A DNA stretch of 64,000 nt, taken from Symbiodinium natans (lineage: Eukaryota; Sar; Dinophyceae; Suessiales; Symbiodiniaceae). Under the pieces are notes generated by a model, which was not told the DNA's origin, made no database searches, and saw only the letters and a program-made list of their open reading frames with translations. Position numbers and translations under genes: made by a program. Below are positions 1 through 13,136 of this stretch, in pieces. How positions within the stretch are numbered: the first letter of the stretch is position 1; every line of letters begins with the position of its first letter. The DNA lies in assembly GCA_905221605.1 (NCBI GenBank), contig CAJNDS010002338.1:1-64000 (forward strand), given 5' to 3'.

Positions 1-377
1 TGACCGAAGAGCTCGCTCATTTCTACTTCTTTACTGTCTTGTTGATTCCTTCTGACGATGCACCCAGTGCTTCAGGGATGGGCTTGAATCATCTTGAGTC
101 GGGCTATCTTGGCAGCCTACGCGGTTGGAGATCGCAAACTAAGCCGCAGCGGCGGGTAGAACCTGTGACCCCACCGCTTTCGATATATATATATATATAT
201 ATATATATCGAGCTCTTGGAACCATACCAATAACTTGGATTTATCGGACTCCTTGCTTGGGATACAATATCCGCAACTAGTCCAAGAACCAATTGCCAAG
301 AGTGTGGCCAGCGTTCTTTTTTTGAGGTGTCTCCAATGGCTGACTACAATTGCGGGTGGTTAGGACTGACTGGCGTC
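1..377. other. No gene; AT dinucleotide run
   Basis: I see no convincing coding sequence here. A perfect (AT)n run lies at about 183-208. Short open frames across it encode only IYIYIY-type runs produced by the repeat. Confidence 0.5.
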
Positions 378-705
378 GGACACAAAGAGCCTGGTCGTAT
401 TGAGGTTGTGCGTTAGTCGCTCGAGGCCAGGGTTCAGATGGACTTGGGAGACCAAGACGGATACACAGCTTTGATGATGGTATTTTTGACGGCTACAAAG
501 TTCTGATGATGGCATATTGGGCTGGTTGAGGCGGGGGGCTCACATTGACTTGGCAGACTGAGACGGTCACACAGCTTTGATGATGGCATCTTTGGCTGGC
601 CGCGCTGAGGCTGAGACTGTGCGGTTGTTGGGGGCCTGCACCAACTTGGTAAACCAAAGAAGCTACGCTCTGATGATGGCATTTTTGATTGATCGCTTGC
701 ATTGA
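378..705 (+). pseudogene. Decayed ankyrin-repeat gene fragment
   Basis: The plus strand, read in one frame over each segment, gives three degenerate ankyrin-type units. The consensus G-x-TALMxA core appears as DGYTALMM (near 462-480), as GHTALMMASLAGRAEAETVRLL (near 565-620; the DGH segment follows an in-frame TGA) and as SYALMMAFL (near 662-690). The preceding GAHIDLAD matches the loop before the ankyrin helix pair. Stops interrupt the frame at several places, so this is a relic rather than a gene. Ankyrin repeats mediate protein contacts and are very common in dinoflagellates. The family is seen in the pattern; the loss of function is inferred from the stops. Confidence 0.5.
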
Positions 706-2021
706 CGGCTAGACGGCTCTCATGGTCACATGTCGCAATGGCCACTGTAAAATGTGCCTGGACCACCCTTTGTATAACAAATTCTTGCTCGAGGATGCTT
801 TCTCCTCGTTTGAAGGTGGGTCAATACGCTTGTTGGTTGTCGCCCATTTTGGAAACGAAACACTCGATTTGCCAAAAAACGTTCGTTTCCAAAAAATCGC
901 TCGATCGCCCAATCTGATGTGCTGTCTATGTCTCACCCTGAAGCAGGAAGTGGTTCATGCTCAAGTTCTCCTCTGTTGAGTTTTTCGTTTGTCGGCTAGT
1001 GTTGGATACTATTTCTCCATCCAACGCACAGCACAGCATCGGCTTTCATTGTTTTGCCCAGCAAGCATGCTCGATGCCGGGTCTGGAAGGTTGCAAGTCA
1101 CAGGCGACACTCGGGTTACACTTCAGCCCTGTAAGAAGAGAGAGCAGTCACAGAGCAGGTTTTGTTATTGCAAGACACAGCCGGCAGAAAGGCCGTGATG
1201 ATGCGAGTGGTGCCCAACGTTTCTGGCGGGCACAGTCTACACAGTTCAAATCTGCATTGTGGCACAAACAGCGAAAGTGAAACGAGCAATTTCACAGTTT
1301 TTTTGGATTTGCGTCTGTTTGCTTGGTTTCGCGCTCGTTTGGCGGGTTTTTGCGCCCGCTTTGCGGGTAAAACTGTTGTTTTTTTCCCGCTTCACCAACA
1401 TAAGCGCCAACAGCTCGGAAATCATGGGTTGGCTGCATTTGGGGCCGCAACTTGCCAACCAAGGTTACCATCATGATCTTTGTCTTTAGCTGACGAATTA
1501 TGCTCAAACCTCCACCGCGCGTTGTGAAAGCCAATTGTGTTAGCAAACGCCGGCCGCCTCGCAACCAAATTTGCTAGCAATATTGTACGAAGGCAAAGAA
1601 TCACATATGGCCATATTGCGTGCATACCTGCCACTGTATTTAATTCGTATATAGTTGCAAACATTATATGTCAATTAAAGGCCAGCTACACTCGGCAACA
1701 TCTATCCGCAAACAAAGGAGTCTATGCATAATCACAGAAGAACACGAGATTTGGCAGCATATCGTGTGCCGTTCCAGCGGCTGCATCGGCCCCGCAACAT
1801 AATTTGCTCAAGAAAGCCGTTCAAACGAAACAATTGCTCGTTTGACCTTTTTGTGGTCGTTTTGCAAAATCGCATTGCCCTACAAGGGAAAAACGCAAAA
1901 ACACTACAACAACCAAACGAGCAGGAATAAACGTACCCAAGGAAGCATCAGGGTGTGCATTGTTCTGGCAGACGCAAGTAGGTTGTTTGCTTTTCGTGTT
2001 AGAACGTAGCAATATGTAGCA
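706..2021. other. No recognisable gene
   Basis: Mixed-composition sequence. Short open frames exist on both strands but none shows a family motif, repeat pattern or consistent frame. I see nothing that I can name. Confidence 0.4.
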
Positions 2022-2180
2022 ATGCTAGCGGATGCGAAGTCGGTACGAACCAGGATTGACAAGGATGAAGGCCGAACCGCTCTGATGTTCGCATGTCAAC
2101 AAAGACGCGTGGAGCTTACGTGCTTGAACAAGGACGCGACCGAGATTAAAGCAAATCCACTTGATGTGCTTAATTTCCAT
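2022..2180 (+). pseudogene. Second ankyrin-like relic
   Basis: The plus-strand frame contains RIDKDEGRTALMFACQQRR (about 2048-2106), which fits the ankyrin core D-x-x-G-x-TAL-x-x-A and resembles the relic at 378-705. Only about one repeat is legible. The open frame runs on to 2381, but I see no further repeat unit in it. It could be the remaining 3' part of the same decayed ankyrin gene, separated from the first relic by about 1.3 kb of unrecognised sequence. Confidence 0.35.
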
Positions 2181-2630
2181 GCAGGGGGCGTGGCGGCGCA
2201 TCTTTGCCACGCCAGTGAAGCTATGGATGTCGACTGGATGGCTTCACAGCAAAGCTTGACCGGACCCCATCCACCAACAAGTCGTGGTCGTGAGCTTTTC
2301 GTTTTGGCAAACCAGGTTTGTGCAGAAGGCAGGCTGACTCCACGTCCAATTCATGTTGTGGCGAGATGCTCTGCAGCTTGATGCTCGGGTTCATGACCAT
2401 CATGTCTTTCAAGTCCCCGCTGTCTTCATGTGTACATGTTTTACATGTCATGACGCGAAATCGTGCACCCTGAGTTCGGACGAACGATCACAAGCTCAAC
2501 GAGAATGGTCTCGCTCGGCCTGACCTGACTTGTTCAGGACCTGACTTGTTCAGTAGCGTTGTATATGTATATATATATATATATATATGCTACCCCCCCC
2601 CAAAGATCCACCGTTTTAGAAACTTGCAAT
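2181..2630. other. Gap with AT run and short direct repeat
   Basis: No gene recognised. It holds a doubled CTGACTTGTTCAG-type motif near 2524-2552 and a (GTAT)/(AT)n run near 2561-2588, followed by a short poly-C. Confidence 0.5.
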
Positions 2631-3105
2631 AGACAGCACAGTTCCCTTAGCATGCTATATCGTTTCTCCTTACGAGGCGTACAACCACCTGAAACATTCT
2701 GAAAAAAACAAAATTATTTCAGTAAAGTATCTAAACAAAGCCTGCTGGCTTACGCACCCCTTCAACTCAAAACCATCCCAAACTTTCGTTATATGAAGAA
2801 AAACAGCACAGTTCCCGTAGCATGCTATATGAGATCATGTCTGTGATTTTTTCTTACGCGGCGTACAACCACCTGAAGCACCCTGAAAAAATGTTACCGT
2901 AAACTATCCAAAAAACTTCTTGCTTCCCCTCGAACTCGAAACCCCCCCTAAACTTCTGGCTTACTCCTTGAACTCTAAACTGCCCTGAACGTTTGCTATA
3001 TTAAGAAAGACAGCACAGTTGACGTAGCATGCTATATCATTTCTGCTTCCGAGACGTACAACCGCCTGAAACATCCTGAGACAAATACTTTTTCGTAGTA
3101 AAGAT
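2631..3105. repeat. Three-copy tandem repeat, about 170-207 bp period
   Basis: The marker CAGCACAGTTcc/ga..GTAGCATGCTATAT recurs at about 2634, 2804 and 3011. Each is followed some 30-60 bases later by GCGTACAACCACCTGAA-like sequence, then CCCTGAA and an A-rich stretch. Copies differ by substitutions and length. No coding frame runs through the array. It may be a satellite-like or mobile-element-derived unit; I do not recognise the family. Confidence 0.7.
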
Positions 3106-3246
3106 GTGATACCCAGTTGCTTTGGACGAGCATCATATAGGACCTTATGTGCTTGTGAGTCTCGTGGATCATGGGAAAATGCGGATATTTGCTCACAGTA
3201 TGCTCGCGTCCCCGAGACTTACAAGACTTGATTTTTTCGCATCACC

Positions 3247-4127
3247 CTATGCGCTCGAGTACTGCCCTAGTCTTATGTCTGGTCCAGGGCGAGCATGTAA
3301 GGGTCCTGTAGGCAAGCAGTAGGCATGGCTGCGGCGGCACTCGTCTTGACAGGCGTCATGGGCATGGATCCAGTAGGTCGCCTCACTGGAGTGGCAACCT
3401 CCTCGGCCAGTGCATCTCCTCCGGTCTGGATCTCGTCCTTGGCCTCCGATTCTCGCCTGAGCTGTTGCACCTGGCGTTGAAGGGCACCTGGAGAGCTGCT
3501 GCCTTCGACAAGCTGCCGCAGGAGCATCGCATCCTGATCTCTTTCCATCGCTTGACCAGGTGGCTTCAGGAATGCCTCCCACGCAGCAATCTCCGAGTTC
3601 GTGTATTGCTTGCCGTCGCTCTTGGCTTCTCGGGTGGATCTACTCCTTTCTCGGACATTGTGGCGATCATCCCCATCGCTTTCTGACGTTGATCTCGGAC
3701 TTGCTGAAGTTCTCCATCGATGAGCTCCAGATCTTTCTGATAGGTCTGATGCTGGCTGAGGAAAGCATCCCTCAACTGCTGTTGGTATGCCTGCCATTGG
3801 CTCATTCTCTTGGTACGCTCTTCTTGAAGGCGACGCGCTCGACTTTCCAATTTCCGATGCTGGTTGAGGGCTTTTTGCAAGCCCTTGAAGACGTCTCCTC
3901 CCATTGCAGAAGTTGCGAGGGAGGATCGCGTTCGACGACACAAGCTATGACATTCCGCAGTTATCAGGAAGTGCAGGCCATCGAAGACGCGGGCAAGGAC
4001 ATGGAGCAGACTTCAGCCATTGTCCACCTTTCCATGCAGACCATGAGCCAGACTTATATCCCCAGCTGCCATCTTGCTGCCATCCTCGTCCTCTTCCTGT
4101 CCATTTCTGCTGGCCTTGCTTGCCCAT
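3247..4127 (-). pseudogene. Retroelement gag/ORF1-like relic (candidate)
   Basis: Read on the minus strand, the sequence begins at 4127 with a short glycine/tryptophan/lysine-rich N-terminus (GKQGQQKWTGRGRGWQQ, then GSWGYKSGSW), which stops near 3945. In a neighbouring frame it continues as a long charged alpha-helical region (about 3566-3943: LQKALNQHRKLESRARRLQEE, then QWQAYQQQLRDAFLSQHQTYQKDLE) that looks like a coiled coil. A third frame (to about 3273) continues with NSEIAAWEAFLKPPGQ and a proline/threonine tail. Such RGW-rich start plus coiled-coil layouts resemble nucleic-acid-binding ORF1/gag proteins of dinoflagellate retroelements, but I cannot prove homology. The frame changes are frameshifts or introns. 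No reverse transcriptase is found beside it. Confidence 0.35.
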
Positions 4128-4378
4128 GAGCTGATGATAAGGCCTGGAGTGGTGCCCTGCCAGGAAAGCAACGATGGCGGAAGGGAACTTCCCTTTGGCT
4201 CGTAGTTTGCCAACTTTGGCGCGCAGTTTGGAGCGAAATCTCCGCTGACGCCTGTGCCCAACTTGGGCTTCTCGGATTCTCGGATGCGGAATGGCTCGGC
4301 GAGTGTTCTACACTCTGGGTTTTCCAGGCTAACCGCACTTAGCGCGGCCTCGATCCCGAACCCTTCTAAATAGATTAA

Positions 4379-4467
4379 GTAGAGCAGGCTTCATTACAAA
4401 ATGGCAGCCCAAGAGCGGACCGGTCTACGGAGGCGAAAAAATAAGACGTTGAACTCGCGCCTTAAGC
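4379..4467 (+). repeat. Dispersed repeat copy A
   Basis: About 90 bp, beginning GTAGAGCAGG and containing CATTACAAAATGGCAGCCCA, CGGTCTACGGAGGCGAAAA and CGCGCCTTAAGC, recur at 5323-5414 in the same orientation. The two copies differ by small indels. The unit has no evident coding function. Confidence 0.75.
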
Positions 4468-5322
4468 ATTTTCGTGAACCTGTTGCATGCTGGGTCGTAA
4501 ACACGAACGTTTAGAGCATACTAGAATATAGGCCAGGTTGGAGCCTCATGAGCACTTGCTGAGAAGGCTGTGAACCAGGATCACAGAGAGGCTTCGGCTC
4601 AAGATTTGAGGGTGCGTCAGCACGCAACTCTAAGGCTTCTCGCGCCTGGAGGCACTCGATTGTCGCGGTATCTGCTGCGCATTGGCTTTGCAGATCCGCA
4701 ATGGCCTTTGCGTGGAGTGCTTTGTGTCTCTATGGTCTCTCGGACTTGTACGATTTCGACTCAGGACATGGGATTCATGACGCGGTCGAACCCCAGCTAC
4801 GTGCACATCAAGAAATTGCCAAACGTCACTTCATCCTGGGCTTGGCTCCCCCTACCATATATAACTTGATTCGACGTAAGCCGCACCTGGCCGCGCTGCT
4901 CCAGCTGCAGCCGGGCCTCATTTTGGCAAATGAATTTGGATTTGGGTTTGGGCGGGCGGGGGAGGTTGCTGCTTTTCTTGAACTTTGGCACTCTAAGAAC
5001 TCGGACTTTCCGAGAGTCTCTAAGCCCTGGGCGTTCAGTTTGGGACAGGGTTTTTGATGGTTTTTGGGCGCTTGGAATCGGTGGGCTTGCATATGGCATA
5101 AGGTTGTCTGTCACCGGGGCACAGTCAACTTGCGGGCTCTAGCGCCCTCCTGCCTGTCTCAGCTTCGACTCCAACTCGTCGCTGGCCTTTGGCTGGAGGG
5201 CTTGCTGCACCTAAACCCTTTTCCTGCGGGGCCTGGCCTCTGGAAATGACTGGCTCGCGGCCCCGAAACTCTTCCGCAGACAAAATCCCCAAAGCAATGC
5301 CCCGTCAACTCCATGACCTCGA
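4468..5322. other. No recognisable gene
   Basis: Sequence between the two dispersed repeat copies. Several open frames of 60-120 codons occur on both strands, but none has a recognisable motif or stands out from its alternatives. Confidence 0.4.
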
Positions 5323-5414
5323 AGTAGAGCAGGGCTGCAGGCATTACAAAATGGCAGCCCAAGAGACCGGTCTACGGAGGCGAAAAGATAAGACGTTGGA
5401 TTCGCGCCTTAAGC
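5323..5414 (+). repeat. Dispersed repeat copy B
   Basis: Direct copy of 4379-4467, offset by about 944 bases. See that entry for shared motifs. Copy B has an insertion after GTAGAGCAGG and lacks CGG after CCCAAGAG. Confidence 0.75.
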
Positions 5415-5684
5415 CTTTTGAAGCTTGCATGAAAGGAGTAATCATTTCCTTGCAAGCCCTGCAATGTCTCGGATAAGTTCTTGCTCCTGGCCAAAAAATC
5501 TTCCCTCAACCCCCGCAAGCGCTCTTGAACCCCCACTGCCTTCATCCCTCCAACCTTGCCAAAACCCAGCACCCTCCCTAGAGAGCAACCAAGGATCCCA
5601 AATTCGTATCTTCAAAGGTGGCAACAGTTGCAGGGTAAGAGTGCTGTTTCGGAGGGAGGCTTTGTTTTTGTTGCGGACGCGGCG

Positions 5685-7345
<1,661 letters not shown>

Positions 7346-7423
7346 AAACCCGCACCCCTGCGGCTCCTTGTGGTAGCCATCCTGCCAGGCGACGGCATCG
7401 CGAACGCGTCCCCCAAGAGGAAG

Positions 7424-8371
7424 ATGACAGAGGGAGAAGGCCTCACCATTGACGCGATCCGGGAGGTCATCAAGGGCGAACTACGTGTGGAGCGAAGAGA
7501 GCTAAAAACCGAACTCATGGTCGAGGTCAAGGGAGCAGTCGAAAGAGTGGAGCAAGTGGAACAGTGCGTGAGCTCCCAGTTGGCAAACACCCTACGACTA
7601 CTACAAGAGCTCACAGACAAACACTTGGCCCAGGGAGAAACCCTACAAAAGATCGAAGAAGCCCAGCAACACCAGAAAGACGTCCTGAACACGCTCACTA
7701 ACGACAACCTGGCCATCAACACCCGCCTCGCCCTCCTGGAGGGGAAATTCGGACAATGGCAGAGTGGAAAAGGGGGAGGAAGCAATGCCCCCTCGTCCGC
7801 AGAGCCCTCAGAGGAGGGAAGACGCCCAGCGCTTATCATGGGAGGATGGAAGGAAGATACCCCAGCAGCTGAAACACTGCAACATGCACAGCAAGCAGCG
7901 GCCACGCTACAGCTCGAGATAAACATGAAGGATGCGTTTGTGCCGGGAGTACGCCGCGGCTACGCCATCATCCCGCTCCCGCACGGCCACGACCCACAAG
8001 GTCCAGCAAGCCCTGAAAAAGGTGAGAGACTCCAACGTCATACTGGGGACCAAGCCCGATGGACAACCCCAACGCCTCTGGCTCGCAACCTCCCAGAGCC
8101 CTGCCCGACGAGCAAAAGCCCGCCTAGCAGGGAGGACCAAACGCCTGGCGCTGGACTTGGGAGCACAGCTCGGCAACGTGGAGGCCGAGTTCGCCACTGG
8201 AACGGTTTGGCTCAGAGGGGAGAAGATCGCAGCTCGGCAACGGCACAGCCACACACCACCTCCACACCAGCTGGTTCTGGCTGGGTGGACCTGCCAGCCA
8301 TCGCGAAGCTACTCCGCCTGGATGAAGAAGAGGTGAAAAAACACTGGAGCTCCATCCGCCGGGAGCTTTGA
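7424..8371 (+). pseudogene. LINE retrotransposon ORF1, frameshifted
   Basis: Start taken at ATG 7424 (MTEGEGL), because the upstream in-frame sequence is only microsatellite. Residues 1-110 form a charged heptad-like helix (ELRVERRELKTELMVEVKG, then QLANTLRLLQELTDK), consistent with the coiled coil of ORF1-type proteins. Next come a low-complexity linker and RRPALIMGGW, followed by FVPGVRRGYAIIPL, which I read as the start of an RRM-like domain. Near 7975-7990 the coding sense moves to another frame (KVQQALKKVRDSNVILG ... GTVWLRGEKIA). Near 8210-8290 it moves back (GWVDLPAIAKLLRLDEEEVK) to the stop at 8369-8371. Two compensating frameshifts make it a decayed copy. ORF1 proteins bind element RNA during retrotransposition. 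ORF2 remains follow directly. Confidence 0.6.
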
Positions 8372-8579
8372 CACCCCCGCCATGGCACACACCGCAAACG
8401 ACAGTCTCACCACGCACCAACCTGCCAACAGTTCCAGATAATCACATGGAACGTGGGAGGGCTCCGGGCGCAACAAGCGCTCCACATGGCGTCCACCCTC
8501 AAGGAGGACACATCCCTAAGGGATACTACAGTACTCCTTCTGCAGGAGATTTGTTGCGATGCAGGACTTCAATTCGACC
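8372..8579 (+). pseudogene. LINE ORF2 fragment: endonuclease N-terminus
   Basis: Directly after the ORF1 stop, in the same frame and without an ATG, the sequence reads FQIITWNVGGLRA (from about 8432) and then TTVLLLQEICCDAGLQFD. ITWNVGGLR and LLLQE are the first two conserved motifs of apurinic-like (EEP) endonucleases of LINEs; the N and E contribute to the metal-dependent active site. The rest of the endonuclease and the whole reverse transcriptase are missing: after about 8579 the sequence changes to an unrelated repeat. The copy is therefore cut at its 3' side. Confidence 0.7.
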
Positions 8580-8616
8580 ATGCCCCCCCCCTGGCAAATT
8601 ATTTGGGGGAAAAATG

Positions 8617-8935
8617 AACTACCCCGAAAGTCGTGCAAGCTGTGGACACACTTATCCCAACAAAAAGCTGCCAGGGGAATGCCTGCCCCATCCGGAGCAT
8701 TCTGGAAAACCCCGGAAAATCCTGTAGCCCATAGTGCCCAAGAACACCCGGGGAAGCAGGCATCCCACCCATGAACCCCGCAACTACTACCACCCCGAAA
8801 GTCGTGCGTGCTGTGGACACACTTACCCATTAAAACCTGCCGGGAAAATGCCTGCCTCAACTTGTAGCCCACCGCTGTGACTAACGCCCGAAACACACTG
8901 CAAGCTGTGGACATACTTACCCCATGAAAAGCCGG
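8617..8935. repeat. Imperfect repeat, three copies
   Basis: The motif CCCCGAAAGTCGTGCnnGCTGTGGACACACTTA recurs at about 8622 and 8793, with a diverged third copy at about 8886. Between copies GCCnGGnGAAATGCCTGCC also recurs. Unit spacing is irregular (about 170 and 93 bases). The family is unknown; the array begins where the LINE is cut. Confidence 0.65.
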
Positions 8936-9594
8936 CAGAACAAGTACCTTGCTGGGGTATCGATCTACGGGGGTCGTGCAGGGGAGAGTCGGCCAACCAA
9001 CAGTTTCACACCACCAGTCCGTCCTGAACAGCCCACAGTAGGTTCCACCAGGGAATAGTTCGGCAGCTGGGGGTAATACAGTGAGGGCTTCATCGACTCG
9101 TGTAGCACGTGGAACCGCTTACACTGTGGAGGGACGAAGGGTAACCATGCTGGACAGGGGATGAAGGGGACCACGCTTCCTAGCCACCATGTACCCAATA
9201 CTTGAATACGCAGTTCCCAGCAATCCCACAGCATTGGTTAACCACGAGACTCTGTAACGCACGCCTTCGGGCGGCCCTCCTCACCAGAGGGGGAGATTCT
9301 GTACCAACTCATGCATATTTTGAATGCCTAAACCTCAAACCCGGAGATCATGCGCATGGGATTTCATGAGTAATTTCGGACTACCAAAGCAGACCGTTTA
9401 AATTTGCACGGAAAGTGTGTAAATTTACACGGCCCGAATCCAACATTTTCCAGGACTCTTGTCGAGGCATCTTGGAATCCTAACTCTCGAAAACCCGACG
9501 GTGCAAATGTAAATGGTTTCGTGTAAGTTTTCACTGCCCGTGACTCCCAGATTTTAGTATGGATGGTGGGCTGAGGGTTTTCCTGCAGTTAAAC
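8936..9594. other. No recognisable gene
   Basis: No supported coding sequence. An 89-codon minus-strand frame at 8965-9234 lacks recognisable motifs. The section 9390-9550 has repeated AAATTTGCACGG/AAATTTACACGG words. Confidence 0.4.
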
Positions 9595-10010
9595 TTGCAT
9601 TTAAGAATGTAAGTTAAATGCGGGCAGACCCCAGGAACCAAGAACCAAGATGCTCAGGACTCTTGATTCTTGGTTCTTGGTTCCTGGGGCTTGGCTGCAT
9701 TTAAAACTACATTTAAAAACCTATGTTAAATGCAGGCGGACCCCGGGAACCAAGAACCAAGAACCAAGATGCGCAGGACTCTTAATTTTTAGTTCTTGGT
9801 TCCTCGGGCTTGGCTGCATTGAAACTACATTCAAAAATTAAGCTAAATGCAGTCCTGAGCATCTTGGTTCTTGGTTCCTGGGGCTTGGCTGCATTTAAAA
9901 CTACACTTAAACACTTAAGTTAAATGGGGGCAGACCCAGGAACCAAGAACCAAGAATCAAGAGTCCTGAGCATCTTGGTTCTTGGTTCTTGGGGCTTGGC
10001 TGCATTAAGC
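9595..10010. repeat. Array of foldback (palindromic) units
   Basis: Units of about 105-125 bp carry the word GGAACCAAGAACCAAGA and, a short distance on, its complement TCTTGGTTCTTGGTTCC, followed by GGGCTTGGCTGCATTnAAACTACA and AAGTTAAATGC. At least four such inverted pairs occur (near 9635-9690, 9745-9812, 9865-9885 with 9942-9965, and 9970-9995). Each pair could fold into a hairpin. The loop word is GATGCTCAGGACTC or its complement. No coding frame passes through. Confidence 0.85.
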
Positions 10011-13000
10011 TTAAATTTTGCAATTTGTTATCGTCATGTGTTTGCCTCGCAAAAGCCTCACAAAAGTTAAGCAGATGGTTCCGGGTTACTCAATATTCTC
10101 CTCTATGTATAAGAATTACTCAATTTATACAACAAAAAAAGTGGATCTTTGGGGGGGTACCATATGATAGATAGATAGATATATGTATATATATATATAT
10201 ATATATCTGTAATCGATGTACATATGATATGGACAAGCAGTGCAGTTCCAAGAACTTTCGGAGATGAAGCAAATTAGTCGCGAGTGCATCCCTCGAAACC
10301 GTTGTACGGGCACGTGCCCACGCTTTGAGCCCTGTGTGGATTGGCTTGTTCATGGCAGGACTAGGGTGGCTAGGCGCAGCTTGGGGTGTATAAAGCCCCA
10401 TTGCCGGAGCCCTGCACGGTTGCTTTGCTCACGCACACTGCGGCGCAACACCAGACACAGCCCGTGTTGGCTGCGTGAAGGTTCTTCGGACTCCACGTAA
10501 CGCAGCAATTGCAGCATGTGCCTCGCGCAAACCGGAACCGCAGGCCAGAGACCCAAACATCCTCTAAACTTAACATCCGGAACCTGGAGCCCTAATGCGC
10601 CCTTTGCACTTCAGGGGTGGCTTAAGTCAAAAGGGTATTTCAACATTCTTGATGCTCAGCACCCCTCAAACCACCCTAAGGCCCCAAGAACCATTCCGCC
10701 TGCTGGATGTTCCGTGCGGCTTCAGCAAGCCAATCTGCAGGTCGCCCAAGCGCTCAGGTGCGGTGCAGGAAAGCGGCGGAGAAAGGCCTTGGGCTCCAGG
10801 GCTCCCATTCTCTCTTGATCCGCGGTGCTTTGGAAGGTTGACGGAGGCATCGAGAGTTCAGAGGCTCAGGCGGCCTAGATACGTTGATGATTTGGGCTTT
10901 GGCAACTTCGTTCGAGGCTTTGGCTCTTAGGCCCACTGCAAAGCAGCAAGCTCACTCAGAACACACTTCGTAAAGGCACGAGTTTGGCAAAGCTGCATGC
11001 TTCATCGTTACGTCGTTGCTTCTGTGCTCTTCTGGGTACCTCCACGGAGCCATGAGCCGTGTACCCCAGTTAAAACCCCCGCTCTGCGATGATTCCGGCG
11101 GGGCGATGGGAAACTAATACAAAGCATTCGCCTTCGACTGTTTTCGCTCGGGCTAGATGACGAAGAACTGGTTGTCTGTGTACAGATGAAAGGTGTAGAC
11201 CGCGCGGAATATACCTGTCACGTCCAACCTCCAATCGCTGTCAACGGTCACCCGCGTGTCATGACATGTCGACTCGCGCGCCGCTCACCCGTTGCCCGAA
11301 CTATGCGATGAGCAAGGCTGGAGCGCATCGTATGCAGCTGTCGCGCCCTGCATTCTCCGCTTCCGTCATTCGGTTATACAATTCAACCGCGACATAAATT
11401 TGCTTACTTTGTCAATGTGTGGCCACCTGCTCCTACAGAATAAGCGAAGCTTGCCCATTGTTGACCAAATTTGAAATCATGCGTAAAATCAAGAGATCCG
11501 AAGAACCACTCCCCCCCGCCCCAGTAAGCGCAGACCAGCCATCCAGTTCATGCGTTCATTGTCTCTTCTTGTCACCGAGGCTCCTGTTTGCTTCACCCAT
11601 GTCCCGACCACTCCAACGCCAGAGTCCTCTGCGCAAAGTCACCTGAATTCTCATGAAAGCGATGGAAGCAGCTGTTCAAAACTGTTTATCTCGCAGACGT
11701 CCCCGGTAGCTCCTACGAACCTCCATTCGATCCAACCGCTGCACCACAGACGGTACTAGCCCTCATGTGACACACTTCTGAAACCGAAATCCGCACTTGC
11801 TTTGTTGTGCTCTTTATCGAGCAGTTCTCACCTCGATTGTCTGTGCGTCGGCTATGTCCCCCGTCGCATCGCTCAACCTATCATCTTCACACTCACTTGT
11901 ATCCTTCTCGAGTCAATACACGCAATGCTTACCAGGCTTACCACTTCCATTTCAGTTCTTCTTTAAGCCATTCCTGTGTGCCCTTGGTACAGTCGTCTGT
12001 CCGTATCCGTGAAATCGCCCCGTATCCCCTCACTCACTTGCGGCAGTGATCCTCCCCTGCCTATCGAAAGATGGCATGCTCCATGAACCCTATTCATTCC
12101 AAGGTCGAGTCTTGGGAGTACAGCGCCTAGCTCACCACTCACGCTCCCGCTCGGCGATGTCTTGTCCTCGACTCTCAGTATACGGCCACGATCATAGCGC
12201 TCTCCATGTTTTAGATTCCCTCGACATTGACGCCCGGCACCCCTGATCTCCAAGCCGCGTAGCACCCCTTCACCATTAGACACCGGCCCCAGGCTGCGAG
12301 AACACCTCGAGTCCCGTCAGTCGCCTAAGCACCAAATATCCTGGGCCCAAAAACAATCCAGGCTGCCAGAACTGCTTTGACCAGAAGCCATCGCTGTCTA
12401 CCTGGCATACCCAGGTCCTCCACGAATCTAACGAAATACAGTAGAGATAACAATAATGCAGGAATCATGCAGCATAACGCAAGGTGATGGCATACTATGT
12501 AAGAGTTTATATATATATATATGTATGCATGTATGTATGTATATTCCTTGAACAGACTGGAATTTATGCAGTTTATGTTAATCTCAGATGTGGACAAAGA
12601 TATTATTTGGAGAAACGATTTCTGCAACAATCTCCGAATCTGGCTTGGTATCGGTTGATCTGCAAACATATAGGATATTTAGATACTTTAGAAGTGACTG
12701 TGCTTAAGTTGGCTTATTAATTTACCGATGTTTTGCGAGAACATCATATCACAGAACCTTATCTCACATTTCATACGCGAATGATGACCCGGCTGGTCTC
12801 GAAAGCTAGGACTAAAAGAACCGGAATCGTGTAAGGTCCGTTTCTGCTCAGTAGGGATGGCAAACTATAATCTTTTGGGGCTTTGCCGTCGTCGGTCGAC
12901 AAAGACAACCATCGCATTTTCAATGCCTATCGAGATTCGTCTTCGAAGGTTCGAACTCAAATATGCTCGGGCTATCTCGGGCTCCTAGCCTGTACAGTGG

Positions 13001-13136
13001 ACCTAGGTAACCCCACAGCTTGATACAATGTTCAGCATTATTTGAAGGCTTCAGTAGATTATGCTCTGCCTTAGTTTCTAGTGCAATACAACGATTCTCT
13101 GATATAAGGAGTCGCTAGATACAATGCCGTCTTTTT
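10011..13136. other. Long stretch without a recognisable gene
   Basis: Contains a (GATA)/(AT)n run at about 10164-10207 and an (AT)/(GTAT) run near 12508-12545. Many open frames of 60-115 codons occur on both strands, none with a family motif. I found no tRNA: a GGTTCGAACTC word near 12950 resembles a B box but has no acceptor stem or A box. A short minus-strand frame near 10754-10936 is possible coding but unsupported. Confidence 0.45.

Noticed and set aside
8617-8935. CRISPR-like spaced repeats
   Set aside because: Only three diverged copies with unequal spacing, in eukaryotic DNA; no cas-type gene.
12949-12962. GGTTCGAACTC resembling a tRNA B box
   Set aside because: No A box at the right distance and no acceptor or anticodon stem can be drawn.
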